Assembly (NCBI GenBank): GCA_034096865.1
Contig: JAWQFJ010015206.1
Location: 1-20,000 of the forward strand
Length of the DNA: 20,000 bases
Origin: Theodoxus fluviatilis
Taxonomy: Eukaryota > Mollusca > Gastropoda > Cycloneritida > Neritidae
Reading direction: 5' to 3'
The notes beneath the pieces are model-generated. The model did no database searches and had not been told where the DNA came from. It worked only from the letters and a program-made list of their open reading frames with translations. Numbering within the stretch: the stretch's first letter is position 1; each line of letters begins with the position of its first letter. Positions 19,666-20,000 of the stretch are shown here, one piece after another. The position numbers and the translations under genes are program-made.

Positions 19666-20000
19666 CTGGAAAAAGTCCACACATTTGTCTGTAAGAGAAT
19701 TCTAGGCTAGATACACGTGCACCAAATTGTATGGTCTATGGAGATCTAGGTCGACACCCTCTGTCGGTCTCATACACCACTAGAGCTGTCCAATATTCAC
19801 CCAAGCTATCTGCTATGCCATCCACTCGACTCCCAAAACAGGTATACCTTATGCTGAAAATCTCTCAAAGTGCTCAGAAACTCACTTGGGTGGAACGTAA
19901 TCAAAACTGTCTATGCGAGACCGGTTTCTCCTATGCCTGGCAAAATGAGGGAGTTAGACCTGAAAAGGCTTTTTGAAGCAACTTAAGCAGAAGAAAAATA
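19666..20000 (+). pseudogene. C-terminal region of the same LINE protein, frameshifted
   Basis: LEKVHTFVCKRIL (19666-19704) then, in a different frame, TRAPNCMVYGDLGRHPL (19713-19763) and on to TWVERNQNCLCETGFSYAW match the C-terminal tail that follows the reverse transcriptase in this type of LINE. The frame changes near 19705 and again near 19972, after which FLKQLKQKK continues to the window edge. The tail has no known catalytic residue; it is recognised by family pattern. With the 5' part it shows this is one old, inactive copy. Confidence 0.8.

Larger units (their letters stand above)
17715..20000 (+). mobile_element. 5'-truncated LINE remnant, split by a nested insertion, running off the window
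   Basis: The element covers 17715-18595 and resumes at about 19666. It abuts the degenerate end of the 16-bp minisatellite on the left, where its reading frame begins in the middle of the reverse transcriptase. The two parts join naturally: GLGKADVE on the left and LEKVHTF on the right restore the expected order of the family. No 3' tail or target-site duplication is visible because the window ends near the expected C terminus. Confidence 0.85.

Overview
The window is eukaryotic, almost certainly metazoan nuclear DNA. Very long minisatellites, several dinucleotide microsatellites, splice-like signals and a decayed non-LTR retrotransposon all point that way. A marine invertebrate such as a mollusc fits the look of the repeats and the retrotransposon, but that is an impression, not something the sequence proves. 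There is no bacterial gene organisation: no operons, no ribosome-binding sites and no dense coding.

About 60% of the window is tandem repeat. From left to right: a 36-bp minisatellite (1-2148), running in from outside the window; a 2-kb non-repetitive spacer holding a (CT)n tract (2149-4165); a second, larger array of the same 36-bp family (4166-10963) with clear higher-order duplications; a short single-copy stretch; a (TG)n tract (11373-11643); small tandem repeats with 53-bp and 100-bp periods (11840-11998, 12133-12390); a 35-bp minisatellite of about 31 copies (12626-13709); a possible first coding exon (13842-14063) followed by CpG-rich single-copy DNA; a 106-bp tandem duplication holding a kappaB-like palindrome (14933-15144); a TG/CG alternating tract likely to form Z-DNA (15418-15659); a 16-bp C-rich minisatellite of about 100 copies (15880-17540, degenerate to 17700); and a LINE-type reverse-transcriptase pseudogene (about 17715 to the window end), split by about 1.07 kb of foreign sequence that may contain a solo LTR.

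The giant open reading frames (up to about 980 codons) are artefacts of repeat composition. The 36-bp unit is a multiple of three and its + strand is nearly G-free, so four of six frames stay open. The 16-bp unit cycles through all three + frames, and all three stay open. Variants between repeat copies mostly change the amino acid in every open frame, so there is no sign of selection on a protein. No complete, confidently functional gene is visible. The best coding candidate is the 74-codon exon at 13842-14063, with a good start context and a splice donor.

No new multi-gene system was found. The observations most worth checking are the array architecture (36-mer built from 9-mers; 243-, 514- and 855-bp higher-order copies), one cluster of single-base deletions that looks like an assembly or consensus fault, the nested insertion inside the LINE, shared strand asymmetry of the three C-rich arrays, and five full TGACGTCA palindromes in non-repetitive DNA.
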